A stretch of 64,000 nucleotides of DNA from Cedecea davisae DSM 4568 (GCF_000412335.2 NZ_KE161030.1:2292787-2356786); one strand, 5' to 3'; shown: positions 45,213-54,127, numbered from the stretch's first letter. The notes: generated from the sequence alone by a model not told the origin. Numbers and translations: made by a program.

Positions 45213-45542
45213 ATGCAACAAGTCAGCATCGAATACACGCTCACGGTAAAAACCTGTATTGATCATATTGCGGTTTTTCTTCGCAATGCAGGGGTAGAGC
45301 CAAGGGGAGTAATAGCGCGTATTTTGGATGAGTTTGAAAGGAAAGTAAGCGCGTTCCCTCTCGGCTGCCAGGTATGCCCGGAGCTGGTTAATCTTGGTGT
45401 TTCAAAGTACCGCGAATGCAATACCTCAGATGGCTACCGAGTGCTGTATTCAACTGACGGCTCGACAGTAACAGCACATGCGGTTTTATCGCAACGTCAG
45501 GATGTTAAGCAACTGCTATTCAAACGCCTTATTCAAGCATGA
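45213..45542 (+). CDS. Type II toxin, RelE/ParE superfamily
   Basis: The 109-residue product has the superfamily C-terminal pattern YRVLYSTDGSTVTAHAVLSQRQDVKQLLFKRL, plus an N-terminal helical hairpin. RelE members cleave mRNA on ribosomes and ParE members poison gyrase; the class cannot be told here. AAGGATC precedes the ATG. It is second in a two-gene operon ending at a terminator. Confidence 0.8.
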   Translation: MQQVSIEYTLTVKTCIDHIAVFLRNAGVEPRGVIARILDEFERKVSAFPLGCQVCPELVNLGVSKYRECNTSDGYRVLYSTDGSTVTAHAVLSQRQDVKQLLFKRLIQA

Positions 45543-45544
45543 AA

Positions 45545-45640
45545 TCATCCCGCTTCGGCGGGACTTTTCATTATCTTGCGAAGAGAAAGTTCACCGGCAC
45601 AGTAATCCTGCTCCAGGCCTTTCTCGCCCTCGGTAGCCAT
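45545..45640 (-). pseudogene. Truncated phage terminase small-subunit-like gene
   Basis: A 31-codon frame starts with an excellent AAGGAG ribosome site. It reads MATEGEKGLEQDYCAGELSL before running into the toxin terminator. The EQDYCAGELSLRKI pattern resembles the N-terminal helix-turn-helix of some phage terminase small subunits. The rest of the gene is missing, apparently lost at a junction near 45570. Family assignment is tentative. Confidence 0.45.
45548..45568 (+). terminator. Toxin-antitoxin terminator
   Basis: A tcccgc / gcggga stem with a TTCG tetraloop is followed by cTTTT, 6 nt after the toxin stop. Confidence 0.85.
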
Positions 45641-45655
45641 AATAGCACTCCTTGT

Positions 45656-45871
45656 TCACAACATATTTTTTGCAAAAGCTTCCATACTTCTGATTGAATA
45701 CTCACGAATCAACATCACCTCTCTCAGCCGTTGGGCTTCACCCGAAACACCGATCACAAAGCGAGCAGTAATCAACTCATACTCATTGGGCCTGTGCTTA
45801 CGCAACCTGCCGACACAGCCATCAATCAGGATGTCTTCATCATCGGTGCACTGTGACCATGATTTTTTACC
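45656..45871 (-). pseudogene. C-terminal fragment of a phage antitermination-Q-like gene
   Basis: A 71-codon open stretch without a start reads WSQCTDDEDILIDGCVGRL, then RKHRPNEYELITARFVIGVS. This resembles the C-terminal part of lambdoid Q-type or DUF1133 late-gene regulators. It ends 16 nt before the truncated terminase-like gene, as late-gene order would predict. The 5' part is gone. Confidence 0.5.
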
Positions 45872-46621
45872 TTATGGCAGTAGCCCTCTATAAAGTTACT
45901 AATACCGATTCATTGAATGACAAAAATCTTAGAGTCGTTTAGTTTTTTTTTAGTATATAATATTCAAGCACCCTACCGACTATGGTTGGTTAATTCTTGA
46001 GAAACAAAGAATACAGCGCGATTGACGCAACTTTCTTCCTGGTCCTAACCAAAGGTAAGACTAAAATGGTTGACATTAAAGTTAATACTTATTCTGCCAA
46101 CGTAAATTCTAATGAAAAGAGAGTTATAAGAGTTTATCTAGATGTAAACCATACTAATAGTGAGGACAATACCAAAATAGCCAGTTACTAGATGGTTGAC
46201 GATACCAGAGCTACCATCCCGGGTATTCAAGCTTTTCTTTTTCAAGGTTCTCTTATGCAGTTAATCACGGTTTAAAAATTTCCTTAACTGAATAAACTCA
46301 AAGAAACCATCTATGGTTTAGGCTACCATCACCAAGCGGAAAACAAAGTCATCAATTTACAGGACTGAAACTTCAGCCCCAAAAAAACCTCATCTAATCG
46401 GAATTACTCATCCTGTACTTATATATTTATTACAAAAGCACTTAAGTTGATGGGGTAATCATTTCGCGTGTAAAATATATGAACTGTAAACCCTCAAGTG
46501 AAACCAAATAACCCGCCGCAGCGGGCTCTCCCTAAAAACCATGAGCAAACCATAGAGGAAAAATATAATTTTGGGATATTATTGATAAAGTTAAAAGTTT
46601 TCTATCAAGTTGACATACTAA
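45872..46621. other. AT-rich island DNA without a convincing gene
   Basis: A frame at 46066-46191 (41 codons from ATG, or 64 from 45997) has only AAGG upstream and no family resemblance; I do not call it. A small hairpin CCCGC-cgca-GCGGG near 46512-46524 could end the minus-strand defence operon. Otherwise nothing is recognised. Confidence 0.4.
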
Positions 46622-47134
46622 TCATTTTAACTTACCTTCAAATATATTTATAATATCATCCAAGTTACGATTCTGCTTCCTTGCTTTATCAAGAACACTC
46701 TTTTTGAACCGTTCTGAGTAACTATCTCTATCCGTAGGGTCCCCTTTTAAAAGGGGTTGGAATATTTTTTTACATCCATTATTGGTTTGTTCTTTGGCAA
46801 CACCAATTATATCTAATAAAAAACCTTCTAAACACGGCATTGAGCCAATGACCCGAATACCTTTTTGCTTCGCAGTCTTAAGAACAACAGGACAACAAAT
46901 AAGGTCCAAATCTATTAGCACAGCAACTCTATCATACCCATCATTTTTCTTGCATGAAATCGCATGATTTATTACATGCTCAGGCCCCTTACCCTTCGCT
47001 GTAACAATTTTTGTTTTAATCACTCCTTTAGAATACAGTCCGTTTACGTGTGCTAGAAACGCTTTTTCACAGAAACCTTCACCCACAAAAAGTAATGTTT
47101 CTTTTTTATATCTTATCTGCCTCACCTTAGCCAT
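46622..47134 (-). CDS. RloB/TOPRIM-like putative nuclease or effector
   Basis: The 170-residue product has a TOPRIM-like layout: an N-terminal strand ending in an acidic loop (LLFVGEGFCEKAF, Glu about residue 19), a DxD strand (VAVLIDLDL, about residue 75) and a later acidic motif (PCLEGFLLDI). This fits RloB-like proteins, the AbiLii partner in AbiL-type systems. It is much shorter than the AriB of PARIS. The start at 47134 lies 7 nt after the ATPase stop, with GAGGGT overlapping the intergenic gap, so the two are coupled. It is probably the toxic effector controlled by the ATPase; this is inferred from such pairs. Confidence 0.72.
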   Translation of the reverse strand: MAKVRQIRYKKETLLFVGEGFCEKAFLAHVNGLYSKGVIKTKIVTAKGKGPEHVINHAISCKKNDGYDRVAVLIDLDLICCPVVLKTAKQKGIRVIGSMPCLEGFLLDIIGVAKEQTNNGCKKIFQPLLKGDPTDRDSYSERFKKSVLDKARKQNRNLDDIINIFEGKLK

Positions 47135-47141
47135 AATACCC

Positions 47142-48368
47142 TCACAAACAGATATCAGGCACGCCACCGAGTGCACCTGTTATATATTTAGCATAAAGAT
47201 TATCTTGGCTACGAAGGCCCTTTACATCATCTAATCGCCAGCACTCACTTTTTCCATCATCTTTTTCCACTAAATAAACATGATGTTTTTTTAGGTTTTT
47301 CAAAACCTCAGGCGAATGACAGCTAAATATTAATTGTGCGTTTTTTGTATTTATGGCCTCATTTTCAAACATGCTCAGAAGTTCTACAACCATATTTGGA
47401 TGTAAATCACTATCTAACTCGTCTATAACAGCTACACCACCATCGCGAATAGCAATAATGAGAGTTAATATAAAATAATAGCATGCTTGAGTACCACTCG
47501 ATTCCATGTAAAATGGAACCTTAAATTTCTTTCCTTCGCACTTATGGACACCATATGGCATAAACTCTTTTTTTCTCTCACCAGTCTCTTTTTCAATAAC
47601 CTCTTGCTCTTTTAAAATTATATTATCCAAGCCTAAATCCATTCTTTTCATGTACTTAATGGCTGAATTAAATACATCTTTATCACTAGAATAATATTCA
47701 GTTGCCTTCATAACATGAGAGTAGTTGAAATTTGTTTTACCATAAACATTCAAATTGTTATCAATAGAAGATAAGTTATCCAGAATCAGACTTGCAATAA
47801 TACTATCTTTGCGGTGCATATATGCAATAGTAGATGAGTTTTTTGGTATAGACTTCATTTCAGATACTGGGAACGCATTTTCATCAGACATAAGGGCATG
47901 CGACTTACATATATATTCATTACTTTCTTCATCGAGAGTTCTTTTGAATAGAGTCGTGTACTGTCGACTTGTTTTTAATTTTAACTCTTCGTGATAGACC
48001 CTTTCTCTTGTTAATTTAACTAAATATTTATATTCCCAATGTCTATCTTTATCATCATAATCTAAAAAACATATTTCAATTTCAGATGGTTCCGTAATTG
48101 CTGAGTAATGTGGATAAAAAGGCAACTGACTTTTACCATCTAATTTTTTGAACGAATGGGTACAAAACCAACTTAAAAAAGCTAATGGCTTAAGCATATT
48201 GGACTTACCAGATCCGTTTGAGCCTAGAACAGTAAGAATTTTCGCAATCTTAGTTTCATTAATCTCAGTATCATAACTTGAAAATGATGAGTTTTGTTTC
48301 AAGGTAAGATCAACGTACGTGTCTTCCTTGAATGAGTAGAAATTCTTAAAACGATACCATTTGATCAT
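47142..48368 (-). CDS. AAA (RloA/AbiLi-like) ATPase of a defence-type pair
   Basis: The 408-residue product starts IKWYRFKNFYSFKEDTYVDL, the SMC/OLD-like ABC-ATPase N-terminus. Walker A is GSNGSGKS at residues 49-56. A C-terminal Walker B reads VAVIDELDSDLHP, followed by IFSCHSPEVL. This is the AAA_15/AAA_21 organisation of RloA, AbiLi and AriA sensors. Codon use and composition are strikingly AT-rich compared with the backbone, a sign of transfer. It is the first gene of a two-gene operon with the RloB-like protein. Confidence 0.82.
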   Translation of the reverse strand: MIKWYRFKNFYSFKEDTYVDLTLKQNSSFSSYDTEINETKIAKILTVLGSNGSGKSNMLKPLAFLSWFCTHSFKKLDGKSQLPFYPHYSAITEPSEIEICFLDYDDKDRHWEYKYLVKLTRERVYHEELKLKTSRQYTTLFKRTLDEESNEYICKSHALMSDENAFPVSEMKSIPKNSSTIAYMHRKDSIIASLILDNLSSIDNNLNVYGKTNFNYSHVMKATEYYSSDKDVFNSAIKYMKRMDLGLDNIILKEQEVIEKETGERKKEFMPYGVHKCEGKKFKVPFYMESSGTQACYYFILTLIIAIRDGGVAVIDELDSDLHPNMVVELLSMFENEAINTKNAQLIFSCHSPEVLKNLKKHHVYLVEKDDGKSECWRLDDVKGLRSQDNLYAKYITGALGGVPDICL

Positions 48369-48863
48369 ACTAATCCAACTTAGACAATTTTATGTTTAAC
48401 TCGCTCCAGTATTGCATTTGCAAGCATTTTTTTCTAGTTAAGTATCAACAAAAAACACATTGAGTTAACTAATTGATATAATTGTACTTTATGAATAAAC
48501 CTGCCATATCCCCCTGACATCAAACTTTATAATTTCATTTAAAATCATTAACATATATGGTTGCCAGTGTGTTCTTAGGCCTGACATCACTTCAGAGACA
48601 AGAGTTAAATCCATACTCGCCTCTAGCAACGAATTACCATATGGCGTATTCGTTCAATTAGTTCATCAGTAGGCCGGTACCAATAAACAATCGCAAAAAG
48701 CAGCGTTATCGCCGTACAGTCCGGCCCCCCACTGAAAAATTTAATGTTTCGCCTTAACCCGGAGGGTGGGCGACATTCCCCGGGATATTCATACGCCATA
48801 CTGCCAACACGGGCTCGGTGGGCTCAATAATCCTCATTCAAGATCGCTGTCTAAAAGTACTGA
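48369..48863. other. Gap between defence operon and integrase remnant
   Basis: The first 150-250 nt are AT-rich and should carry the defence operon promoter (minus strand). From about 48690 composition returns to backbone-like GC. No gene, tRNA or integrase N-terminal coding sequence is seen, so the integrase was cut by an old deletion. Confidence 0.4.
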
Positions 48864-49571
48864 AATTTTATTTATTTCAGGGCACATCGTGATGGTGTCA
48901 AAAAATTACAGAAACTCAGGACAAAACCCGATCCTCTGACAAAGCAGGAATTTGAGAAAATCAGTATGGCGGAGAAGGGACAGAGCCAGAATTTATGGCG
49001 GTTCGCCATTTACTCAGGACTGCGCCATGGCGAGCTTGCCGCCCTTGCCTGGGAAGATATCGATCTCGAAGCCGGGACGGTCACGGTATGCCGGAACCTG
49101 ACAATGATCGGCACATTCGGACCACCCAAAACGGATGCAGGTTACAGAAAAATAAAACTGCTCGGGGTCGCGCTGGAAGCCCTGAAGGCGCAGCGTGAGT
49201 TGACGGCTCTGCACCCAAAAACCAAAATAATATTTCATCACCGGGAGTACGGCCGCACCGAAACACAGTTTTTGCACTTCGTTTTTATGCCGCGGATGTG
49301 TAAAGGAGAGCAAAAACCTTATTGTTCTGTCACCAGTATCAGCGCCAGGTGGAACGCCGCTGTAAAACGTGCTGGAATTCGCCGCCGTAATCCGTACCAT
49401 ACACGCCACACTTACGCATGCTGGCTGTTATCGGCCGGTGCGACCCCCTCTTTTATTGCGAATCAAATGGGGCATGAAAACGCGCAAATGGTTTATGAGG
49501 TCTACGCTACGTGGATTGAAGAACTGAGCGGTGATCAGGTGAATATGCTTAACGGCAGGCTGGCACTTTGA
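48864..49571 (+). pseudogene. 5'-truncated tyrosine-recombinase integrase
   Basis: The frame opens after a stop at 48861-48863 and is in good phase from about RAHRDGVKKLQKLRTK. The first ATG (48966) gives 201 residues. The catalytic domain is complete: Arg in SGLRHGE, H-x-x-R in YHTRHTYA, His in MGHEN and Tyr in YEVYATW. The N-terminal arm-binding and core-binding domains (about 160-180 residues) are missing, so it should be inactive. It ends 49 nt upstream of ttcA, where intR of Rac sits in E. coli. Confidence 0.85.
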
Positions 49572-49620
49572 AAAAACTTTGCCCCTTATATGCCCCTTTT
49601 GGTTTCAGAGACAGTAAATA

Positions 49621-50556
49621 ATGCAAGAAAATCAGCAAGCTACAAAGAAAGAACAGTACAACCTGAACAAGTTACAGAAACGCCTGCGCCGCAACGTGGG
49701 CGAAGCGATTGCCGATTACAACATGATTGAAGACGGCGACCGTATTATGGTCTGCCTTTCCGGCGGCAAAGACAGCTATACCATGCTGGAGATCCTCACC
49801 AGTCTGCAAAAGAGCGCGCCTATCAGCTTTAGCCTGGTAGCGGTGAACCTCGACCAGAAACAACCGGGCTTCCCTGAGCACGTTCTGCCGCAGTATCTGG
49901 AAAGCATCGGCGTTGAGTACAAAATTGTCGAAGAGAACACCTACGGCATCGTTAAAGAGAAGATCCCGGAAGGCAAGACCACCTGCTCACTTTGCTCGCG
50001 CCTGCGCCGGGGTATTCTGTACCGCACGGCAACCGAGCTGGGCTGCACCAAAATCGCCCTCGGCCACCATCGCGATGACATTCTGCAAACGCTGTTCCTG
50101 AACATGTTCTACGGCGGAAAAATGAAAGGCATGCCGCCGAAGCTGATGAGCGACGACGGCAAACACATCGTTATTCGCCCGCTGGCCTACTGCCGCGAGA
50201 AAGATATCGAGCGTTTTGCTATCGCGCGTGAATATCCGATTATTCCATGCAATCTCTGCGGCTCGCAGCCAAACCTGCAGCGTCAGGTTATTGCCGATAT
50301 GCTGCGTGACTGGGATAAGCGCTATCCGGGTCGAATCGAAACCATGTTCAGCGCTATGCAAAACGTGGTGCCATCGCACCTGTGCGATACGGAGCTATTC
50401 GACTTCGTTGGTATCACTCACGGTTCTGAAGTGGTTAACGGCGGCGATCTGGCGTTCGACCGCGAAGAGCTGCCGATGCAGCCCGTTGGCTGGCAGCCGG
50501 AAGAAGACGGAGCAGAAACCTCTCTGCAACGCCTGGATATTCTGGAAATCAAATAA
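49621..50556 (+). CDS. ttcA: tRNA 2-thiocytidine synthase TtcA
   Basis: TtcA thiolates cytidine 32 of certain tRNAs, using ATP and a 4Fe-4S cluster. The 311-residue product equals the E. coli length. The PP-loop reads [10 protein letters not shown] (about residue 47). Two C-x-x-C pairs bind the cluster: CSLC and CNLC. The reading frame is intact even though the accessory island ends just upstream, as expected when an element integrates and restores the gene end. The ribosome site is weak. Confidence 0.96.
   Translation: MQENQQATKKEQYNLNKLQKRLRRNVGEAIADYNMIEDGDRIMVCLSGGKDSYTMLEILTSLQKSAPISFSLVAVNLDQKQPGFPEHVLPQYLESIGVEYKIVEENTYGIVKEKIPEGKTTCSLCSRLRRGILYRTATELGCTKIALGHHRDDILQTLFLNMFYGGKMKGMPPKLMSDDGKHIVIRPLAYCREKDIERFAIAREYPIIPCNLCGSQPNLQRQVIADMLRDWDKRYPGRIETMFSAMQNVVPSHLCDTELFDFVGITHGSEVVNGGDLAFDREELPMQPVGWQPEEDGAETSLQRLDILEIK
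49645..49670. other. Candidate Rac-type attachment core inside ttcA
   Basis: This 26-bp segment in the 5' part of ttcA corresponds, from memory and with one difference, to the reported attachment core of the E. coli Rac prophage. The truncated integrase lies directly beside it. I found no second clear copy at the left end of the island. Confidence 0.5.
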
Positions 50557-50565
50557 CCTTTCATT

Positions 50566-50585
50566 CCCTCTCCGCCCGGAGAGGG
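50566..50585. terminator. Hairpin after ttcA
   Basis: A perfect ccctctcc / ggagaggg stem with a gccc loop starts 9 nt after the ttcA stop. It is another CCCTC/GAGGG palindrome, with short T and A tracts on either side. Confidence 0.6.
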
Positions 50586-50591
50586 AAAACT

Positions 50592-50744
50592 TCAGTGATG
50601 CGCAGGCGGGTCGATTATCGGATGCGGATCGGGTTCGGTCGGCGGGTCGGGTAGCGGCTGAGGTCTGGGAATGGGGTCGGGTACCGGGATGGGTTCGTTC
50701 GGGAACGCCGGGTCGCTCATTGTCAGGCTGTTGCGATACAGCAT
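50592..50744 (-). CDS. Proline-rich small protein, 50 residues
   Basis: An AGGAG six bases before ATG 50744 opens a 50-residue frame: MLYRNSLTMSDPAFPNEP, followed by a P-x-P/D-P repeat ending IIDPPAHH. About a third of residues are proline and many alternate with acidic residues. No signal or membrane segment is seen. I do not recognise a family. The upstream neighbour on the same strand is the sRNA fnrS, whose terminator lies between zntB and this frame. Confidence 0.5.
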   Translation of the reverse strand: MLYRNSLTMSDPAFPNEPIPVPDPIPRPQPLPDPPTEPDPHPIIDPPAHH

Positions 50745-50800
50745 CGTCATCTCCTGGGTCAGTGAATCACCCTTTAAAGCATAGCCGACAAATCGCAGGC

Positions 50801-50922
50801 AAAAAAAAGCCGACTAATAAAGTCGGCATCGTACGAATCAATTGTGCTATGCAGTAATTCTAAAAAAGGAAGTAAGACAATATGGAGCGCAACGCCCATC
50901 GCTTGACGTTGCATTCACCTGC
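50801..50922 (-). ncRNA. fnrS: FnrS small regulatory RNA
   Basis: The minus strand from 50922 begins GCAGGTGAATGCAACGTCAA and closely follows E. coli FnrS over about 120 nt. It includes the GATGGGCGTTGCGCTCCATA segment and ends in a stem (GCCGACTTT / AGTCGGC) with eight T. FnrS is induced by FNR in anaerobiosis and, with Hfq, represses mRNAs for aerobic metabolism. It lies downstream of zntB as in E. coli. Confidence 0.95.
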
Positions 50923-50957
50923 GAGAGAGAGTTTGCCTTTGTGGCGCTTTTTGTTTC

Positions 50958-50971
50958 TTGATTTCGCTCAA
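50958..50971 (-). promoter_or_regulatory. FNR box of fnrS
   Basis: TTGATTTCGCTCAA matches TTGAT-N4-ATCAA at 9 of 10 positions. Its centre is about 42 bp upstream of the fnrS start, the class II activation position. Confidence 0.85.
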
Positions 50972-51017
50972 TAACAGCGCCGTTTTCAGGCCATTTCCTC
51001 GCTAAAATCGCGCAAAT

Positions 51018-52001
51018 TTATAACCATTTACTGCGATGCAACCACCAGGCAACACCGCCGATAAGAACTACCAACATTATACAGAACAGGCTGAAGCCGA
51101 ACGCCCAGCCGCCGCCGGGAATGCCGCCGAGGTTGACCCCAAACAGCCCGGTTAAAAAGGTGCTTGGCAAAAACACCATCGCCATCAGCGACATGGTGTA
51201 AGTCCTGCGGTTCATCGACTCCTGCATCACCTGGGATATTTCGTCCGTCATTACCCCGGTACGTGCAATGCAGGAATCAATCTCATCAAGCCCCCTGCCC
51301 AGCCTGTCGGCAATATCCTGCATGCGGCGGCGCTGGTCGTCGCTCATCCAGCTCAGGCGTTCGCTGGAAAGCCGGGCATAAACGTCACGCTGGGGCGACA
51401 TATAGCGGCGCATCACAATCAGCTGTTTACGCAGCAGCGCCAGCGTGCCGCGAGGCGGAACTTGCTGATCAAGCAGGTTATCTTCAAGGTCGATGATTTT
51501 GTCGTGCATCTGCTCGATAAATTCGCTCGCGTGGTCTGTCAGGGCGTCGCAGGCATCCACCAGCCAGCTTCCACAGTCCGTTGGTCCTGTGCCTTCGTTG
51601 AGATCGTTAACTACGTCGTCAAGCGCCAGAACCTGGCGGCGGCGGGTGGAAACAATCAGGCGCTCGTCGATGTACAAACGCACGGCAACCAGCTGGTCCG
51701 GGCGCTCATCCGTGCTGCCGTTTATACAGCGCAGCGTAATCAGCGTGCCGTCACCCACTCTTGATACGCGCGGGCGCATACTCTCGCCCGCCAGCGCATC
51801 GCGAACATAATTAGGCAGCAGCGGCGTATTGGCCAGCCAGTCGGCGCTATCGGCATTGGTATAATTCAGATGCAGCCAGCAGGGGTGCTCGCTGTCGATA
51901 ATCTCATTATTATCAAGCGGCTTGACGCCGCCTTTACCATCAAGTTGCCAGGCGAAAACCGCGTCCGGTACATGCAGCTCGCTGCCTTTAATTACATCCA
52001 C
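51018..52001 (-). CDS. zntB: Zinc transporter ZntB (CorA family)
   Basis: The 327-residue product equals E. coli ZntB. It has a large cytoplasmic N-terminal domain and two C-terminal membrane helices with the CorA-family loop motif GVN ([11 protein letters not shown]) between them. E. coli ZntB moves zinc across the inner membrane; importer and exporter roles have both been reported. Standalone gene followed by fnrS. Confidence 0.95.
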   Translation of the reverse strand: MDVIKGSELHVPDAVFAWQLDGKGGVKPLDNNEIIDSEHPCWLHLNYTNADSADWLANTPLLPNYVRDALAGESMRPRVSRVGDGTLITLRCINGSTDERPDQLVAVRLYIDERLIVSTRRRQVLALDDVVNDLNEGTGPTDCGSWLVDACDALTDHASEFIEQMHDKIIDLEDNLLDQQVPPRGTLALLRKQLIVMRRYMSPQRDVYARLSSERLSWMSDDQRRRMQDIADRLGRGLDEIDSCIARTGVMTDEISQVMQESMNRRTYTMSLMAMVFLPSTFLTGLFGVNLGGIPGGGWAFGFSLFCIMLVVLIGGVAWWLHRSKWL

Positions 52002-52169
52002 TGCGCAATCCTCAAACTGAGTCTGTTCTTTCTGACAGTCTAGCCATCTCTGGAGCTAAGGCAACAGATAGCGCGGGTCAAACGTTCTGAATTCGCAGGA
52101 AAAAGAGTAAACAAAGCTTAAGCGGAGGATTGTTTCGTGCAGAAAAAACCGGGCGGGCGCCCGGTTTTA

Positions 52170-52436
52170 TTAGCGTAGCTGGCTGTCTTTAGAGCCGCGG
52201 CGGTTATAGCCTGAAAACGTTGCCCGGTGGGCATCTTCCACCTGCTGGCATTTAACGCACAACCGCACGCCCTGAATCGCTTTTCGCCTTGCCTCCGGGA
52301 TGCTCTCCCCGCACTCTTCGCAGTGTGCAAGGCTTTCTCCCTTTGGCAGTTCGCTGCGCGCTCTGGCTACAGCATCGTCTATGGTGCTGTCGATTTGCTC
52401 CTGAACGGCGTCGTCGCTGGCCCAACCTGATGCCAT
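52170..52436 (-). CDS. DksA/TraR-type zinc-finger protein (YbiI-like)
   Basis: The 88-residue product closely resembles E. coli YbiI, sharing the MASGWA start, the C4 finger CEEC-x17-CVKC and the YNRRGSKDSQLR end. E. coli ybiI lies elsewhere in the chromosome. These proteins may bind RNA polymerase through the secondary channel, but this short form lacks the long coiled coil of DksA. GGAGGAG precedes the ATG. Confidence 0.85.
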   Translation of the reverse strand: MASGWASDDAVQEQIDSTIDDAVARARSELPKGESLAHCEECGESIPEARRKAIQGVRLCVKCQQVEDAHRATFSGYNRRGSKDSQLR

Positions 52437-52507
52437 ATTCTCTCCTCCGCAATCGCTAACCTGATGAGAGGATTATAACACTTTCAGCGTACGAATTTTA
52501 GCCAGGA

Positions 52508-54127
52508 CTAGTGCTTAATAATGTACATCGTCCGGCTATAGGCAACATCTTCAGGGTTATCTATCGGATAGCCTTTCAGCCAAGGCTTGATCAGGCGGCC
52601 ATTGGTGTACTGATAGATTGGCGCGATCGGGGCTTTTTCCTGAATGATTTTTTCCGCTTCGTTATAGTCTCTATTACGCGCTTTATCGGTGGTTTCCAGA
52701 GCAGCCTGAGCCAGAAGTTTGTCATAAGCCGGGGAGTTAAAACGCGAAATATTACCGCTGTGGGTGGCCGTGAGCAGCGAGAGGAAAGTAGAAGGTTCGT
52801 TGTAGTCACCTACCCACGAAGCGCGGATCACGTCGAAGTTGCCGGTATTGCGGCTGTCGATATAGGTTTTCCACTCCTGGTTTTGCAGCTTCACGTCTAC
52901 GCCGAGGTTCTTCTTCCACATTGAGGCGACGGCGATGGCGATCTTCTGGTGGTTTTCAGAGGTGTTGTACAACAGCGTCAGCTTCAAAGGTCTGGACTCG
53001 CCGTAGCCCGCGGCACGCAGCAGCATCTTCGCCTGGGCGTTCAGCTCCTGCTGGCTCATGGTTTCAAACGGTGAAGGCTCGGGGGTAAATCCGGCGGTCA
53101 CGTCCGGGGTAAAGCGCCACGCCGGTTTTTCACCGGTTCCCAATACTTTTTCCGCCATCAGGCGACGGTCGATTGTCATGCTCAGCGCCAGGCGAACGCG
53201 CGAATCAGCCGTCGGCCCTTTTTGGGTGTTAAAAGCATAGTAATAAGTGCCAAGCTGCGGCGGCGTGTAAACCTGGCCCGGAATATCCTTCAGCAGCTTC
53301 TGGTAGAGGTTTTTCGGGAAGGATTCGGTGATATCGATATCCCCGGCCTGGTAGCGTTTAGTGGCCGCCGACTCCTGGTTAATCGGAATAAAGGTGACTT
53401 TGGTCAGCACCGTTTTGCCGTTATCCCAGTAGTTTTTGTTCGGTACAACCACCAGCTTCTCGTTGACCACCCGGTCCTGCAACGTGAACGCGCCATTACC
53501 CACCAGATTTCCGGGCTTAGTCCACTCCCCGCCAAATTTCTCAACCGCCGCTTTTGGCGTTGGGTAGAAAGCAAAGTTGGCCGTCAGGCTCGGGAAAAAC
53601 GGTACCGGTTTATCAAGCTGGACGCGCAACGTTTTAGCATCAACGGCAGTAACCCCGAGCTTATCCGCAGGCATTTTACCGTCGATAATTGCCTGTGAAT
53701 TAGTGATGCCCGCCAGCGTGGCGAACCAGGCAAATGATGAGGTATTTTTTGGATCAACCAGGCGCTGCCAGCTGTAGACGAAGTCCTGCGCCGTCACCGG
53801 CGTCCCGTCGGACCAGCGCGCGTTGTCCCGCAGCGTAAAGGTCCAGATGCGGTTATCGTTGCTCTGCCATTTGGTGGCAACGCCCGGCACCAGCTCTCCC
53901 TTTTCATTCTGGTTAACCAAACCTTCAAAAAGGTCACGTATAACCTGGATTTCAGGCAAACCGACCGCTTTTATGGGATCAAGGCTCGCGGGTTCGTCTT
54001 TAATATGCCTGACCAGCTCCTGATGGGCAGCTAACTGGGTTCCGGCCGGAACGTCCGCCGCCCACGCGCTTTGCAGCATGCAGGCAACGGCCACCGCACA
54101 ATAGCTTAAACTGACGCTTTTTTTCAT
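52508..54127 (-). CDS. mppA: Periplasmic murein tripeptide-binding protein MppA
   Basis: MppA binds the tripeptide L-Ala-D-Glu-mDAP for uptake through the Opp permease. The 539-residue product (E. coli 537) has a signal peptide (QSAWA-AD) and the SBP_bac_5/OppA fold, with DNARWSDGTPVTAQDFVYSWQRL and an NAFTLQ-type region. The start at 54127 has AAGGAT upstream and is preferred to the longer frame. It is divergent from mpaA, which acts on the same peptide. Confidence 0.94.
   Translation of the reverse strand: MKKSVSLSYCAVAVACMLQSAWAADVPAGTQLAAHQELVRHIKDEPASLDPIKAVGLPEIQVIRDLFEGLVNQNEKGELVPGVATKWQSNDNRIWTFTLRDNARWSDGTPVTAQDFVYSWQRLVDPKNTSSFAWFATLAGITNSQAIIDGKMPADKLGVTAVDAKTLRVQLDKPVPFFPSLTANFAFYPTPKAAVEKFGGEWTKPGNLVGNGAFTLQDRVVNEKLVVVPNKNYWDNGKTVLTKVTFIPINQESAATKRYQAGDIDITESFPKNLYQKLLKDIPGQVYTPPQLGTYYYAFNTQKGPTADSRVRLALSMTIDRRLMAEKVLGTGEKPAWRFTPDVTAGFTPEPSPFETMSQQELNAQAKMLLRAAGYGESRPLKLTLLYNTSENHQKIAIAVASMWKKNLGVDVKLQNQEWKTYIDSRNTGNFDVIRASWVGDYNEPSTFLSLLTATHSGNISRFNSPAYDKLLAQAALETTDKARNRDYNEAEKIIQEKAPIAPIYQYTNGRLIKPWLKGYPIDNPEDVAYSRTMYIIKH

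Noticed and set aside
45997-46191. 64-codon frame in the island
   Set aside because: It has weak or no ribosome site, no recognisable family and ordinary length for AT-rich DNA. It could be a gene remnant but cannot be supported.
46622-48368. Naming the ATPase pair as PARIS (AriA/AriB)
   Set aside because: The effector is only 170 residues with RloB-like motifs, much shorter than AriB. Only family-level similarity can be claimed.
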